From a virus: 64,000 nt of DNA. Shown here piece by piece: positions 1 to 6,948 of this stretch; position 1 is the stretch's first letter, and each line of letters begins with the position of its first letter. The notes under the pieces are model-generated. The model did not search any database. It was not told the DNA's origin and was given only the letters and a program-made list of their open reading frames with translations. The stretch covers positions 1-64,000 of IMG/VR virus record IMGVR_UViG_3300050821_002847. One strand, written 5' to 3'. The translations under genes were made by a program, and so were the position numbers.

Positions 1-451
1 CCGCCTGTTCTAGCTCTTGTCCACTCGCCCATCCGAACGCATACCGCCTGATCGTCAGAATGCATTTGTCGAAGTCATCAAGCTCGCTGGCGGGCAACCC
101 CTGCCGACAGTGCTCCGCACAGTCACACGCGAACAGCCTAGCCGTCTGCTCAGTCCACGCTTCCAGCCTTCTCGTGAGCCGCGCCTGTCTCACCACTCCC
201 TTGTTGCTATCCCATAGCACCTCGCCCTTGGCCTCGACCTCGAACACGGCCACGAGAGCAATCCATTCGATCAGCTGCTCCCGCTTGAGGATATGGTACC
301 CATTGGCGCACGGCCTCAATTCTCCGACGATCTTGGGCATCCACTCCCCCGGCTTGCCATCCTTGGGAAGATGCCATTGCCCGTGCCCGCCGTGGTAGCA
401 GGTGCCATCGGCGTTGAGCACTTTGTAGTAGGTCTCTTTGGATTCGCTCAC
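1..451 (-). CDS. hypothetical phage protein, partial at window edge
   Basis: An open frame of 150 codons runs off the left edge. It begins with GTG at 451, preceded by a textbook ribosome site (GGAGGTGATCTC). The start overlaps the stop of the upstream gene as GTGA, so the two are probably translationally coupled. The N-terminus reads YKVLNADGTCYHGGHGQW, and a later PCANGYHIL segment resembles a small domain seen in many phage and bacterial proteins of unknown function (DUF7666-like, from memory). A C-x-C pair follows near residues 111-116. The function is unknown and the C-terminus is outside the window. Confidence 0.7.
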   Translation of the reverse strand, partial: MSESKETYYKVLNADGTCYHGGHGQWHLPKDGKPGEWMPKIVGELRPCANGYHILKREQLIEWIALVAVFEVEAKGEVLWDSNKGVVRQARLTRRLEAWTEQTARLFACDCAEHCRQGLPASELDDFDKCILTIRRYAFGWASGQELEQA

Positions 452-1392
452 GAGATCACCTCCGCTTCCGTAGACTCAACCGCCGACAACTCCCTCTCAT
501 AGATGGCCAGCAACCCTTGTAGGCTCTCAATCTGGCCTTCAATCTCCCGCTTGGCTCTCACGGCGGTGCAATACTCAGTCCTCCGCTCAGGGGCATGAAA
601 CCATCCCTTTTGCTCTTTTGCGTCGAACGGCTTCAGTTGCATCCCTAAGTAGTGAGGCAAGCCTTTCCAGTACATCTCCCAGGTGAGGCCCATGACTCCC
701 TTGTATCTCTTGAGCGTTTTGAGTCTCGAATAGTAATTCGACTCCGGCACGGTTCGCCCGATGACCTTGGAGACCTCAGTGTAAAACTCGGCCCATGTTC
801 GGCCATTCTTAGCTGTCCCTTTGGCAAGGAATCGGCTTAGGGCTTCCCTGATAGGCCGCTCGGCGTACCATCTTACAAACCGCTCCCGCTCCCACTCGCT
901 TGCAGGCTCCAGTGCATAATCCTCCGGCACAACTGGGTTAGGTGGCCTGTCTAGTCGTATTTTCGCCGCCCGCCTCTCCAGCTTAGCAATCAACTCTCGC
1001 GTTTGCCGCGCCTTCGGTGCCATCGGCCCTGCTGCCTTGTTTCGCTCTCGCGCGGCCTTGCTGGATTGCTGCGAGTGCGCCCACCTGCGAATCTGCTCCA
1101 CAATCTGCCAATGCGTACCTTGCGCAAGCTGATCCTTAAGTAGATACCGACTGCGCCCTCCTCCGTTGAGTAGCAGAGTCTTTTCCGTGGCATCGTACAA
1201 GGCCGTCACGTGTCCAGGCGCGCTGACCGCCGCTTGTAGAATCCTCCGTAGAAAAATGGCAGGCGGACGAGAGCCATCGGTGACAACTGGGATGCCCACA
1301 TAGGGAGACTTCGCTTGTGAGGCGTAGAGCTTCACTGTGTCCAAGTCAATGAGGATATGTTCCGCGTCTGGGTACTCCGTTCTTTTGTCCAT
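448..1392 (-). CDS. hypothetical protein, coiled-coil ends
   Basis: A 314-aa protein that I do not recognise. I chose ATG 1392 because GGAGG and GGAG motifs lie just upstream, although the frame stays open to 1611. The N-terminal 100 residues look globular (IPVVTDGSRPPAIFLRRIL). A basic Lys/Arg-rich helix follows at about 110-160, and the C-terminal 40 residues are heptad-like, so a coiled coil is likely. The stop overlaps the next gene as GTGA. It lies in the leftward early-type cluster driven from about 3203. No catalytic motif is visible. Confidence 0.6.
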   Translation of the reverse strand: MDKRTEYPDAEHILIDLDTVKLYASQAKSPYVGIPVVTDGSRPPAIFLRRILQAAVSAPGHVTALYDATEKTLLLNGGGRSRYLLKDQLAQGTHWQIVEQIRRWAHSQQSSKAARERNKAAGPMAPKARQTRELIAKLERRAAKIRLDRPPNPVVPEDYALEPASEWERERFVRWYAERPIREALSRFLAKGTAKNGRTWAEFYTEVSKVIGRTVPESNYYSRLKTLKRYKGVMGLTWEMYWKGLPHYLGMQLKPFDAKEQKGWFHAPERRTEYCTAVRAKREIEGQIESLQGLLAIYERELSAVESTEAEVIS

Positions 1393-1564
1393 TCTCCGAT
1401 TCCTCCGATTCCATTTAGATTTGTACTCTGGCCCGTGGCTCCGTGACCTACCCCTCCGATTGGCGATTGGCTGGGAGGCAGCGTCTGTCCCCTTCCACTT
1501 GAGCCGAGCCGCCTCCCGTTTGCCACCCTCCAGCGCAATCGGAGTAGCGCGGAGGGAATCCGTT
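1393..1564 (-). other. gap with an orphan ribosome-site element
   Basis: This gap holds no convincing gene. It contains another copy of the AATCGGAGG element that precedes genes in this cluster (near 1455-1463), plus the two copies that serve the 1392 start. The downstream frame stays open through the gap but has no good start codon, so this may be the worn remnant of a deleted small gene or an untranslated leader. Confidence 0.35.
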
Positions 1565-2479
1565 TTACTCGGCCTCTGCAACCCCCTCCAATGCAGGTGC
1601 GAGTCTCTCAATCTCCGCCCATTCGATTACATGGCATCCGGCATGCACCGTCCCCGTGGCCGTTACCTTGTCGAGGCTGTAAGGCCCGATATGAAACGTG
1701 TGGCCGTTGCGCTGCCATTCCTGGCCGGACTCCATCACCGTGCGGACGAATTTGATAGCACGTTTGGCGTGAGAGGCGGGGACTCTGGCTCCGCGCGAAG
1801 TGACAACCTCTTCCCCTTCGAGCCGCAACATGGTCGGTGCACCATACCCACCGCCATAGACAGTTTCGCCATTACGGAATCTCTCTATAAACTGTTTCAG
1901 GTTCTCTTCGTCCGCAAGTCTGCGGCGCTCTCTTGCAGCCTCGTTTTGAGCTTTCCGCTTGGCGTCCTCTTTGGCTTTCATATCCCACAGTAGCTTGGAA
2001 TCCAAAGCGGGAACGGTCGGAGGTTTGAACCTCAGATTGAAAAACACAGCGTACAGACTTGCCTCAGCCGCCAGTGCCAATGCCTCTTTGTGTTTCCATT
2101 CCTTGTTGAATGTGGTACGGGCACGGAGAGACTTTAAGGCAAACTCGTTAATGCGTCTCCGGTAACCCTCAAGGTTCTTTTTGTGCTCATCCACTTTTCG
2201 AGCGAAGATGTCCGATACCTCGAACACCTGCATTCCCGCTGGTACTGCTCTCTTTGTTTGTGACAGGTGCTTTGCCGTGGTGACACTATAGGTTCGCGTG
2301 GTGAACATCACTGCTCGCTTTCCCTTGCGTTCGACTATATCCGCCATGGGGAAGTGCGAGCCGTAGGAGTAAATGGTAGTCCCAGTGAAGTACAAATTGT
2401 GGCCGGGGTTCTTAGCTTCGGTTTGCGTTTGGTGAATCCACAGGTGCGGTATCTCGCTTGTTGGGTGTACTGTTCTCAT
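1565..2479 (-). CDS. hypothetical phage protein, 304 aa
   Basis: The ATG at 2479 follows TAATCGGAGG and GGAGCT. The N-terminus (IPHLWIHQTQ, then LYFTGTTIYSYGSHFPMA) and the C-terminus (FHIGPYSLDKVTATGTVHAG, ending in a predicted strand-helix) resemble a protein of unknown function that I have seen in many tailed-phage genomes, usually in early or accessory regions. The middle, at about 95-215, is strongly charged and helical. No enzyme motif is visible. It sits between two other leftward genes and is presumably co-transcribed from the 3203-3231 promoter. Confidence 0.65.
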   Translation of the reverse strand: MRTVHPTSEIPHLWIHQTQTEAKNPGHNLYFTGTTIYSYGSHFPMADIVERKGKRAVMFTTRTYSVTTAKHLSQTKRAVPAGMQVFEVSDIFARKVDEHKKNLEGYRRRINEFALKSLRARTTFNKEWKHKEALALAAEASLYAVFFNLRFKPPTVPALDSKLLWDMKAKEDAKRKAQNEAARERRRLADEENLKQFIERFRNGETVYGGGYGAPTMLRLEGEEVVTSRGARVPASHAKRAIKFVRTVMESGQEWQRNGHTFHIGPYSLDKVTATGTVHAGCHVIEWAEIERLAPALEGVAEAE

Positions 2480-2578
2480 AGCTCCAATCCTCCGATTATC
2501 CTAAGATCGGCGCGCGTGCATCCGGCCTGGCCCGCCCTACGCGATGGCGCAAGGCAGGCACGCTGGACGCTCTTGGCG

Positions 2579-2983
2579 CTAGGCCATGCTGCTCAGGAAC
2601 ATCTCCTCGGAATCCTCAAGTGCCCAGTCCTTCGCAACGTTGTGCTCGACAATCCGCCGATGCCAGTCTCCGCTCTGAATCGTTTCGATGATCTGCCAGT
2701 CCATGACACTCTCGAAGTCTCCCGCGTAACTCCTGACCTGTTGCTCCGTCATGTCAGGCGAAATGGGAACGCACCGCTTGTGAAGCTCACTGCGCGGAGT
2801 ATCCTTATAGCTGTACGTGGCCTCACTTCCTTGCCAAAGACGGCCTCGAACGTTCAAAGTGTATGACATTTGTCCTTCTTCAATCTTCATCTCTAGCCAA
2901 ATAACGTCGCACGTCTGCCACTTGTAGGCGTCTAGACGCTTAACGTCATCAACCGCGTACAGCATCTCGATTAGTTCACGCAC
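2579..2983 (-). CDS. hypothetical protein, 134 aa
   Basis: It starts with GTG at 2983 behind AAATCGGAGG with 7-nt spacing. The protein is acidic and soluble, with a central DTPRSELHKRCVPISPDM segment. I do not recognise the family. It is the second gene after the leftward promoter, 34 bp after the small membrane gene at 3018-3155, so it is probably expressed early. Confidence 0.6.
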   Translation of the reverse strand: MRELIEMLYAVDDVKRLDAYKWQTCDVIWLEMKIEEGQMSYTLNVRGRLWQGSEATYSYKDTPRSELHKRCVPISPDMTEQQVRSYAGDFESVMDWQIIETIQSGDWHRRIVEHNVAKDWALEDSEEMFLSSMA

Positions 2984-3017
2984 TGGGAAGCCTCCGATTT
3001 GAGATTAGACTCTCTTG

Positions 3018-3155
3018 CTACCTTGCGTGCTGAATCGAGTACAAAACATAGGCCAGATAGACGGATAAGGCCGTCCCTGCGAAACAGAACACTTGCAGAC
3101 TGAACAGGAACACCTTGTACCAGACTGAGTAATGACGCTCTGAGGTGAATCGCAT
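3018..3155 (-). CDS. small single-span membrane protein, 45 aa
   Basis: A 45-codon gene with ATG at 3155 and a strong ribosome site (AAATCGGAGG, 5 nt from ATG). A hydrophobic segment spans about residues 14-40 (YKVFLFSLQVFCFAGTALSV), followed by a short basic tail, so it should be a one-helix inner-membrane protein. It is the first gene downstream of the leftward promoter, with a leader of about 40-50 nt. Its function is unknown; membrane-targeted early phage peptides sometimes act in host takeover or superinfection exclusion. Confidence 0.6.
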   Translation of the reverse strand: MRFTSERHYSVWYKVFLFSLQVFCFAGTALSVYLAYVLYSIQHAR

Positions 3156-3202
3156 GTGAGCCTCCGATTTGATATCGCCTGCTACCATCGCCATCGGTGC
3201 CG

Positions 3203-3231
3203 ACTCTACCACACACTCCCTATGCTGTCAA
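3203..3231 (-). promoter_or_regulatory. sigma70-type leftward promoter
   Basis: On the minus strand TTGACA (3226-3231), a 17-bp spacer and TAGAGT (3203-3208) match the sigma70 consensus closely. The -10 is extended (TGG before TAGAGT). It faces the leftward cluster beginning at 3155. The -35 is preceded by GC, as in the other candidate promoters of this genome. Confidence 0.7.
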
Positions 3232-3737
3232 GCGCTATCGCCAGCAAAAAGACAGTCTCAGCCAAAAATAAAGTTAGCAGCGCGGTCCTTAGCGTGCTCA
3301 GACCAGCGTGTCGGACTGTACACAGAATGGACACTATCTAAACCATTACTTGAGATATAGTTAAAGAGAAACATTAGGTAATTTCTACATAGTGGATTGG
3401 TGAGATTTCGCCAATTAACGATATTTCGACAATTAGGCCTAGTCTGCATCGGCACAGTAGGCATAGTCCGCACAGTCACCTTTGTCGGCGCGCCGACAAC
3501 GCCACCCGCGCGACGCTGACCCCAGGTGCGCGTGCGCTCCCCTGCCAGCACCGGATGCGATCTCCGCCACCGCTGCACTCCCACTACACTCATAGTAGCC
3601 ATAGTCAGGGTAGGCATTGGCTGGGTCCGCGAGTTGTCCGGCCAGTGAGGACACGCGCGCGGGGCCGTATCGGGTCGTGCCACCACGCTCAATTTTATAT
3701 TATTTTTAATATTTATTGTCAGTTTACTACTATAGGC
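3232..3737. other. gene-free divergent control region, possible origin
   Basis: About 500 bp lie between divergent promoters. Open frames here lack ribosome sites and have poor composition, so I call no gene. The stretch holds an 18-bp perfect palindrome (3482-3499), short near-repeats around 3438-3475 (TAGTCTGCA and TAGTCCGCA) and an AT-rich tract at 3690-3736. Divergent promoters, a palindrome and an easily melted tract would fit a regulatory hub or replication origin, but no iterated initiator boxes are evident. Confidence 0.4.
3482..3499. repeat. 18-bp perfect palindrome
   Basis: TTGTCGGCG at 3482-3490 is followed immediately by its exact reverse complement CGCCGACAA at 3491-3499. There is no loop, so a dimeric DNA-binding protein is a more natural reader than an RNA hairpin. 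It lies in the divergent control region, about 250 bp from either promoter. Confidence 0.75.
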
Positions 3738-3766
3738 TTGACATAGACTGTCGATAGTGCTATATA
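3690..3766 (+). promoter_or_regulatory. strong late promoter with UP-like element
   Basis: TTGACA (3738-3743), a 17-bp spacer and TATATA (3761-3766) form a near-consensus sigma70 promoter. The 45 bp upstream of the -35 are almost pure A/T, as in UP elements that bind the alpha subunit of RNA polymerase. The expected transcription start is about 3773, which is also the GTG start codon of the first late gene. I see no other strong rightward promoter before the whole structural operon apart from the weaker one near 12132. Confidence 0.75.
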
Positions 3767-3772
3767 GAGGTT

Positions 3773-4438
3773 GTGGATAGAGACACCACATCTGTAGACG
3801 TATCCGCGCCGCCCGAACTCGCCCCGCTCACCCCCTCCGAGCGCGCCGCCGCCACCGACGACATCCTCTCGCGCATCAACGAACTCCTGCTCCAGCGCAG
3901 CCGCATCGACCGCGAACTCCTGGAACTTCGCCAGGGAAACCACGACCTCCTGAACCACGAATGCCTGCGCTGCGGCCATCTGTGGACCGGCATCACGCTC
4001 AGCCGCCCAGACCAGTGCCCGCGCTGCCACTCCCGCCACTGGGACCGCGATCCGATCCGCGCCGGGTGCCGTACGCCAGCCGATCCGCCCGCGCCGTGGT
4101 TCCACCCGCGCTACAAGGGCGAGCGATACGCTAACGCTAGGGCGAATCATAGGCCGTTGGTGCGCGAGCGTCCGGTGTCGTCGCACCCGAGCGATGCCGA
4201 GGCCGCAGCATATTGGGAACGCCGCAATAAGCTCGGCGCGGGGATTCCTCCGCCGCCGCGATTCACGCCGCAGATGAAAGAATCGGAGCCTTCGCTTTCT
4301 GTTGTAGAGGTAGAGCGTCAGTATGTCGAGCTAGTGTCCACCGTTGGCGAGCCTAATATGATCGAAGGGCCAAAAGAAAAAATAGACGCCCTCAAGCAGA
4401 TGTACCCAGAGAATCCCGAGGAGTCGCGTGAGACTTAG
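3773..4438 (+). CDS. zinc-ribbon protein, first gene of late operon
   Basis: A 221-aa protein with a coiled helix at about 22-58 and a C-x2-C...C-x2-C zinc ribbon (Cys64, Cys67, Cys82, Cys85), followed by a disordered Pro/Arg/Glu-rich half. The only plausible start is GTG 3773. It lies at the predicted transcription start and has no usable ribosome site upstream, so translation may be leaderless. The zinc ribbon suggests nucleic-acid or protein binding, and its position upstream of the terminase genes would suit a packaging accessory role, but that is a guess. Confidence 0.65.
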   Translation: MDRDTTSVDVSAPPELAPLTPSERAAATDDILSRINELLLQRSRIDRELLELRQGNHDLLNHECLRCGHLWTGITLSRPDQCPRCHSRHWDRDPIRAGCRTPADPPAPWFHPRYKGERYANARANHRPLVRERPVSSHPSDAEAAAYWERRNKLGAGIPPPPRFTPQMKESEPSLSVVEVERQYVELVSTVGEPNMIEGPKEKIDALKQMYPENPEESRET

Positions 4439-4718
4439 CCGACTCGAATCCCGCTGGCAGCACTGGCTCCCTTGGGCGCGCCGCCACCTGCTCCAGACTC
4501 AATGTGGCTCGCTCGAAGACCTCCGCGCCCTGCACCGCCAGCGTGTCGAGCGCGCGCTCGCCTCCCACGTCGCATGGCCAGCCATAGTAAGATACGATCT
4601 CGACGATCCCCGCGCGGAGGAGATCAAGTTCTCGACGATGCTCGAATGGGCGGTGGGCATGAAGCCCACGCACCAGCGGGTCAAATGGACCGATAGACAA
4701 AGGAGAGCCTTGGCATGA
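4428..4718 (+). CDS. hypothetical basic protein, 96 aa
   Basis: The GTG at 4428 follows GAGGAG and overlaps the end of the previous gene. The product is rich in Arg, Trp and His (RLESRWQHWLPWARRHLL) and predicted helical. I do not recognise a family. It ends in an ATGA overlap with the next gene, a sign of a single translated operon. Confidence 0.6.
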   Translation: MRLSRLESRWQHWLPWARRHLLQTQCGSLEDLRALHRQRVERALASHVAWPAIVRYDLDDPRAEEIKFSTMLEWAVGMKPTHQRVKWTDRQRRALA

Positions 4719-4939
4719 ACTCGCCTCTGTGGGTATCTATCGTGGAGGCTAGAGCGTCGTACCTGCGCGAAAAGTACAGGGAGCCTACCCATATCTACCT
4801 GACCCATGAGTTTTGGACCCGTCTTGTGGACGGGGCAATGAACAACGAAATATGGTCCCTTAATTCGGTCTGTGGAATGAAAGTAGTAAAGGTTGAATCC
4901 ATGCCAGAGGGAAAGACGGACTTCTATATCGCAGGTTAA
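4715..4939 (+). CDS. hypothetical protein, 74 aa
   Basis: The ATG at 4715 forms an ATGA overlap with the upstream stop and has GGAGAG seven bases before it. The segment YLREKYREPTHIYLTHEFWT and a C-terminal VESMPEGKTDFYIAG give an alpha/beta pattern typical of small phage proteins of unknown function. Its codon use is visibly less GC-rich than that of the terminase genes. Confidence 0.65.
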   Translation: MNSPLWVSIVEARASYLREKYREPTHIYLTHEFWTRLVDGAMNNEIWSLNSVCGMKVVKVESMPEGKTDFYIAG

Positions 4940-4953
4940 AGGAGAGTGAGCGC

Positions 4954-5268
4954 ATGAGTGCCTTGAAATATACCGTCATTCTATCAATACTAATAGTGTC
5001 GGGAATCCTCTGGCCCAAGCTATTACTGCCACAGACAGTGACAACTCCTCGAACCGTGCAGGTGCAGCCCACTTGGGTACCTGACCCTAGCTTTGGCCAC
5101 TTCGATTGCCCCGATGGCTGGATAGCATACGAACGCTCTGAGCCTTATCCTCCTTTTCAAGGATCGACAGCGGCTGTATATATCGCCCCTCCACACGATG
5201 CTAAGGGCCACGTCCTAAATCCCGATAAGAATAATCGTAAAGCAATTTGTATAAAGGAGAGCCAATGA
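4954..5268 (+). CDS. membrane-anchored hypothetical protein, 104 aa
   Basis: It has ATG 4954 behind AAAGGAGAG. Residues 6-26 are a hydrophobic helix (YTVILSILIVSGILWP), followed by a polar domain containing two Trp and several Pro residues, so the protein is probably anchored with its C-terminus outside the cytoplasm or is an uncleaved signal-anchor. The function is unknown. Finding a membrane protein ahead of the terminase is unusual in position, but it shares the operon. Confidence 0.6.
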   Translation: MSALKYTVILSILIVSGILWPKLLLPQTVTTPRTVQVQPTWVPDPSFGHFDCPDGWIAYERSEPYPPFQGSTAAVYIAPPHDAKGHVLNPDKNNRKAICIKESQ

Positions 5269-5978
5269 CCGGACGCGAACGGGTAGCCAACAAGGCCCTG
5301 TCGGGAGACGAAATCAAATCTATTATCAAGGAAGACTTCGATAGACTTCTTAGTAACGAGGGCCTTCTCAGTCCTCACATAGCCCACGGACGCATCGCCT
5401 ACGACATCACCCTCCGCCTGCACATGGACAATCCCTTCAACTCCGAATCGCAATCAGGTACCACCTCGCGTCCCATCGCCACGAACATCGTCCGCGACTC
5501 TCCACAGTTAGCTGCTGTGGAAGCTCTCCCCCTCGCCTCGCCCTCTCCCGAAGCCGTCGCCGCCGGGGACCGCATCTCGCGCTCCATTGACTCCCCGAAC
5601 GCCGAGCGCCTGCGCATGGGCATGCCGGTGCCGGTCGAGGTCAAGCAAATGGACGGGACCATCACCACCGAGCAGATCAAATACCCTCCCAATCCCGAAC
5701 TGGGCGACGGCAACATGAAACTCGAAGACGCCACGCCGGAGGCCCGGGCTGCGTTTGGCCTTCCTACACTCACCCTCGCTGCCGCCGACGAAGTTCCCCT
5801 GACCATACGCCTCGGCAAGTGCGGCCACTCGGACCACAACGTCGCGCTCTCGGGCCTCTGCACGGTCTGCGGAGCCGAGTGGATTGACGCCGCGACGCCC
5901 GACCCGCCGCCCGCCACGCCACAGGACTGGCCCGCGAACCCTCCCGATAAGCGGGACGCCTTCTACGGAGGAGCCTGA
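5265..5978 (+). CDS. hypothetical protein, 237 aa, C-terminal zinc-binding motif
   Basis: I chose ATG 5265 because it has GGAGAGCCA before it and an ATGA overlap with the upstream stop; an in-frame upstream ATG (5247) lacks a ribosome site. The N-terminal 50 residues are a charged helical domain. The middle is Pro/Ser/Ala-rich linker, and the C-terminus carries CGHSDHNVALSGLCTVCG, a likely single zinc site. I do not recognise the family. It sits just upstream of the small-terminase-like gene. Confidence 0.6.
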   Translation: MTGRERVANKALSGDEIKSIIKEDFDRLLSNEGLLSPHIAHGRIAYDITLRLHMDNPFNSESQSGTTSRPIATNIVRDSPQLAAVEALPLASPSPEAVAAGDRISRSIDSPNAERLRMGMPVPVEVKQMDGTITTEQIKYPPNPELGDGNMKLEDATPEARAAFGLPTLTLAAADEVPLTIRLGKCGHSDHNVALSGLCTVCGAEWIDAATPDPPPATPQDWPANPPDKRDAFYGGA

Positions 5979-6220
5979 TGGCGTGGTTCGCCGGGCTTCG
6001 CGCGCTCGTGTGCCTCCGCACTATCTCGCGAGCCATGCAGCGGATCGCCGACGACACCTCCGCTATGCGCCGCATCTACGAAGACACCTGGACCTCCGAG
6101 CACGCCCCGCGACCTCGCACCCGCCCGGTGGAAATCGGCACGATGGACCAAGACGAGATCGACCGCCGCTGGCACCAGCAACGCGAGGAGGCCATGATAG
6201 AATCCGAGTCGTCGCCATGA
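5978..6220 (+). CDS. hypothetical protein, 80 aa
   Basis: The ATG at 5978 overlaps the upstream stop and has GGAGGAG six bases before it. The N-terminus is mildly hydrophobic and amphipathic (MAWFAGLRALVCLRTISRAM) and the rest is a charged helix. It is unrecognised. The start and end overlaps of 1 and 4 bases show it belongs to the packaging operon. Confidence 0.55.
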   Translation: MAWFAGLRALVCLRTISRAMQRIADDTSAMRRIYEDTWTSEHAPRPRTRPVEIGTMDQDEIDRRWHQQREEAMIESESSP

Positions 6221-6948
6221 CGCAGACGATGAACACCGCCGAGAAGCGTGCGGAGGCTTACCGACAATTGGCAATCGAACCTTCTCAGCTATCCGCCGTC
6301 CCGCAGATCACCCACTCGCTACGCCGCATGTTCTCCTCCATCTCGCGCACCGGCCCCGCCAACCTCCCCGCCGACCCAATCTTCTACCTGAACGCCTCCG
6401 ACTCCCCGTTCGCCCGCGCCGTGCTCGACCGCTACTACTCTATCGCCAAGCCCCTGCGCCGCGTGCTTCCACTGGAAGCCTTCTGCGTCGCCGCGCACGT
6501 CCCGCCGCTGCGCATCGAAGAGGTCGTCGTGCAGACCTACCAGCGCCTGTTTCGCCAGCAATCCCTGCTGTCCGCTGCTGCGCACGGTCCTTCCATCATG
6601 GACAAGACCATCGAACTCGCGAAGACTGCCATCGACGAGACAGTCCAGCTACACGCGCAGGGCATGGTCCACAAGATCAATGGGGTGATCCCGCTGCCCC
6701 CCGCGCGAGTCGGCACCAAGATTCAGATCACCCAGAACGCCGAGGCCAGTGCGAACGCGACCGCGCAGGCTGCGAGCGTCGTCCCCGCGCCGCACCCGGA
6801 GCTTACGATAAAGCGGATGATAGATAGATTTAATGAAAATCGTGCGCTCCCCGCCGCCACGCCTGCCGCGCTTCCCGAGGCCCAACCCGAGAACGTGATC
6901 CCCATGCCCTCCCGCGAAGAGTTTATCGAAGTCGAAGAAGATCAATAG
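6217..6948 (+). CDS. putative terminase small subunit
   Basis: A 243-aa protein immediately upstream of the large terminase, with an ATGA overlap at its start. Residues 85-150 (PLEAFCVAAHVPPLRIEEVV, later HKINGVIPLPP) resemble a helical HTH-like protein common beside phage large terminases, which carries a small-terminase-like role. The C-terminal 80 residues are low complexity and acidic. The usual function is to bind the packaging site on viral DNA and load the motor. The evidence is mainly position and overall architecture. Confidence 0.5.
   Translation: MTQTMNTAEKRAEAYRQLAIEPSQLSAVPQITHSLRRMFSSISRTGPANLPADPIFYLNASDSPFARAVLDRYYSIAKPLRRVLPLEAFCVAAHVPPLRIEEVVVQTYQRLFRQQSLLSAAAHGPSIMDKTIELAKTAIDETVQLHAQGMVHKINGVIPLPPARVGTKIQITQNAEASANATAQAASVVPAPHPELTIKRMIDRFNENRALPAATPAALPEAQPENVIPMPSREEFIEVEEDQ

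Noticed and set aside
3258-3791. Leftward 177-codon frame across the divergent region
   Set aside because: It has no ribosome site, its composition is poor, and it would overlap the strong rightward promoter; composition elsewhere in the region also looks non-coding.
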